64,000 bases of DNA from Torymus aiolomorphi. Taxonomy: Eukaryota > Arthropoda > Insecta > Hymenoptera > Torymidae. Positions 61,409-64,000 of this stretch are shown one piece after another. The first letter of the stretch is position 1. The number at the start of each line of letters is the position of its first letter. Location: NCBI GenBank assembly GCA_036365515.1, contig CM070876.1, positions 38,401,195-38,465,194 on the forward strand, read 5' to 3'. Position numbers and translations under genes: made by a program. A model generated the notes under the pieces. It worked only from the letters and a program-made list of their open reading frames with translations. It was not told where the DNA came from and searched no databases.

Positions 61409-62130
61409 ACACGGAGAGAAATTTTGTAGTGAAAATTACAAATATTCGAGACAAAATTACCAGTTTCTATGGTAATGGATGGACAGACTGACAATTTCAA
61501 AGTTTTTACCAAAGTGCCTTGGTAAAATTTTTTTTTAGTTAATTTAAATTAAAAAAATTAACTTTTTTTATCCATATTGATGGATATATAGTATTTTAAT
61601 ATAGAAATAGAAACAGAAACAATGATGAAAAAACATTAAACTGAAAAAAATTTTTACGGAAGCGGGATTCGATCCGACGATCTTTGGGTTGAGAGTCCGA
61701 CATTCTACCGACTGCGCCACAGAAGCTGTTACCAACAGTCATTTGAATCGCCGTTATTACTTACTGAAAATATGTGTATTGTTTTCATTTTAACGTCGCG
61801 CACGCCTCTAGTATCAATCTTCTGAAACACAATAATGCGCAGTGCGCATGCGCGAGTACACAAATACCAGGTTATTTGGTAAAATTTATCAGTTTTCTTA
61901 GTAAAAATTCTTAGGTTACCTTGTAAAAATGACTAGATCTCAATTTTTACCAGTGTTTCTGGTAATTTTTATTCAGATAATTTGGTATTTTTTTTTAAGT
62001 GGTTATGGTAGTTTTTCTTGGGAAACTTATAAATTGTATTAGAAACCTGGGAATAACACGGCTTTTGACAGTCTGTCCATGCGCTACCAAGGCACCTTGG
62101 TAATTTTTACTCTAAAATTTCTCTCCGTGT
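61409..62130. mobile_element. TIR element with repeated TTACC/GGTAA hairpins
   Basis: The ends ACACGGAGAGAAATTTT and AAATTTCTCTCCGTGT are inverted, with GACAGACTGTCC-type sequence also inverted near both ends (61,484 and 62,066). Possible 3-bp duplication ACA. Inside, short hairpins such as TTACCAAAGTGCCTTGGTAA and TTACCAGTTTCTATGGTAA recur. A tRNA-like sequence lies in the middle. No transposase. Confidence 0.6.
61655..61726 (-). tRNA. tRNA-like sequence or SINE head, not functional
   Basis: 72 nt in exact tRNA register on the minus strand. The A box TGGCGCAGTCGG and B box GGATCGAATCC of the pol III promoter are kept, and the anticodon position reads CTC. But the acceptor ends (GCTTCTG and TTCCGTA) do not pair, and the D and anticodon stems have two mismatches each. 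It is a tRNA pseudogene or the head of a tRNA-derived SINE carried by the surrounding TIR element. Confidence 0.6.
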
Positions 62131-62705
62131 ACATAGTATAATTTACATAGCACCTATAAGAGTGAGTGGAACGCCATTACAAATTGTATTGTGTCATTGT
62201 ATTCAATGTATCTGCAGATCCCATTCACCTAGAAGCTTATAATCTTTTGGACGAGACGGAGAAGTCAACAACGGTGTTGCTGTATGTAATATTGTAGTGT
62301 CAATTTACATTGTCCTCCTTCAGAAGTTATAAAAAATATATCCGCTTTATCTAAAAACAAAATAGACTTTTAAAACTTTCATAACTAAGCATATTTACTA
62401 TACAACTACAATTGTAAATTAATACAACATACTACAGTAGCTAAAAGTGTATTTCAAGAACATCGCCTCAAGATAGTTTAGGTGCTAAGATGTTTATTGA
62501 TTCCAGGCTACGGCGTCTATGTAGGTTCGTGATAACCGTTACAATTGTACATAATTACAGAATAATATAAAAGGTATCACAGTAAAAAGGGCACTCGTCC
62601 CATGCAAATGTCGAACAATTAAAAGATACTTAAAAATAAACTTAAGACTAAGGTGACAAAGAATACAAATAAGCGAAATAAAAATGTATATGAAAATATA
62701 TAAAA
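62131..62705. other. AT-rich DNA, possible LINE 3' UTR in part
   Basis: The part from about 62,500 may be the 3' untranslated tail of the LINE relic at 62,706-62,945 (on that strand an AATAAA occurs near 62,500). No gene recognised. Confidence 0.3.
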
Positions 62706-62945
62706 TTAACGCTTAGAATTAAATAAATAATCACGAAGACGCTGTTTAAAACATGCTTTTCCGTAAAAACAACCCAAGTCTCGCGGCAACTTATTCCATA
62801 GGTAAATAACGCCTATGTGAGAAGAAAAGAGCAAGCAGCTATAGTTCTAAACGAGGGTATACGAATAAATCTAGAGCAGAGCTTCTCTTGCTACCTAATT
62901 TGTTTGGTGCTATCAAAATAGCCTGGCTCATGTAAACATAAAATT
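62706..62945 (-). pseudogene. LINE C-terminal relic (Jockey/CR1-like)
   Basis: The minus strand encodes, across two frame changes, LGSKRSSALDLF, PSFRTIAA and HIGVIYLWNKLPRDLGCFYG, then FKQRLRDYL before a TAA at 62,706. The RT-S-A-LD..., R(T)..., F..H.., LWNKLP, FK.RL..YL order is the usual end of Jockey/CR1-type LINE proteins. The copy is 5'-truncated within the last 80 codons. Confidence 0.55.
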
Positions 62946-64000
62946 TCAAAAATTAATACAAATAAAAATCGTTCTTTCTATTTTGAATACGAAGCCAGTC
63001 CAGTTTTGATCTGTAGGGAGAAATATGTATATTCGTGTGAACAACATATATGTGCAAATTCGCGGACTACAGACAACTGGGGTACAAAAACGGAAAAAAT
63101 TTTTTTTGAGGGCACCCCTACCACATAAGGTTTTTTCGGTTCTTTGGGGGTCCCCCAACATGAAAATACTCGTGTACACTCATTATCCGTTGCCAAACTT
63201 TTTTTCCGACGAAATCAATTTTTCTTATGGAAATTTAACATGGGAAAAATGGACGAAAAGTAGTCATTGATGATTAACCAATAGCAAACTATTGAAGAGG
63301 CCAAACCAAATTTCACAAAAAAGCGATTAAAGTTGAAGAATAGAGCTTTAATTTGAGATGAGAATCGTTAAAATCAGTCGATTCTGTGCAAAGCTACACT
63401 GAAAAAAATTCGGCGCGCCTCCTAACCTTCAAACGCAGTAGCAGCAGTGCCGCTATTCAGTGTTGTGTGCGCGCCGACTACGCGCAGCTGTTGTACTTTT
63501 TACACGCTTTCTGCGAAGTTAGGTGGCGCGCCGACAGGCTGGCGCCTAGTGATCCTCTAGAGAGTGATCGGTACAATCGCCGCCATATTGTTTCTAAACC
63601 GGAAGACGATTTAGCGCGCGAGACATTTGAAAGTGTTTCATAATATAGAGTATTTTATGTCATTTTTATTATTTTGTTACTATATGTCATGATATGTAAT
63701 GATAAATTAATATAAAATATTAATATTTATAAAAACCACGCAAATGAATAAAATATGTAGTTGTGACACTTTTGAATTATTATAAATAAAATATATCAAA
63801 TACAAGTCATACAATAAATGCAATTATAATGTATAAATAAAAAATTAAAACCACATTGAGGACGTCTAAATAAATAATTATAAAAAAATAAAACATATGG
63901 GGAGATTATATGATATGAAAAATATAATAATTGATTAGAATTTGTTTATAAACAAATGGAGTATTAAAATTTTTCTTTAAAATAGATAAAAATCTATTTG
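62946..64000. other. AT-rich DNA with a CpG-rich inverted-repeat island
   Basis: No gene recognised. The CpG island 63,405-63,620 contains a short inverted repeat (63,410-63,426 with 63,518-63,534, TCGGCGCGCC against GGCGCGCCGA) and a GCCGCCATATT motif. The last 350 bases are very AT-rich. Confidence 0.4.

Noticed and set aside
61655..61726. Functional tRNA-Glu (CTC)
   Set aside because: The acceptor stem does not pair, and the D and anticodon stems carry mismatches.

Overview
The window looks like a piece of an arthropod nuclear genome, most plausibly a hymenopteran such as a chalcid-type wasp. The basis is compact GT-AG intron genes, CpG-rich unique DNA full of GA/CT and CA/TG microsatellites, and AT-rich repeat-laden DNA carrying insect-type elements (mariner, BEL/Pao, Penelope-like, long-TIR DDE elements, rolling-circle-like repeats). 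The species cannot be fixed from the sequence alone.

Layout. Bases 1-17,990 are CpG-rich, apparently non-coding DNA with AT-rich patches; the long open frames there are compositional. From about 18 kb to 52 kb the window is a nest of mobile elements. A 4.06-kb DNA transposon with about 400-bp inverted repeats (22,114-26,171) itself carries a smaller repeat. It is followed by one intact six-exon trypsin-like serine protease gene (28,859-30,438). Five noncoding elements share two hairpin termini (24.7-39.9 kb), with one related element at 50.9-52.1 kb. A second, paralogous protease gene (38,426-47,684) is ruined. A third protease is represented by one orphan exon on the minus strand (49,961-50,031), cut off by a BEL/Pao remnant with a 3' LTR-like sequence. 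Bases 52-64 kb return to CpG-rich DNA with AT-rich islands, a nearly intact mariner (54,556-55,848), large foldback elements, a TIR element holding a tRNA-like sequence, and LINE 3' relics.

How the pieces relate. The second protease gives a clear insertion history. The paralogous gene acquired point lesions, including catalytic Asp to Tyr, in-frame stops and a frameshift. A Penelope-like retroelement landed in its last exon with a 12-bp target duplication. A second copy of the long-TIR transposon then landed inside the GIY-YIG endonuclease domain of that retroelement with a 4-bp duplication. The relative timing of the point lesions and the insertions cannot be read from the sequence. Only the first protease gene appears able to make a product: a secreted zymogen with trypsin-type specificity.
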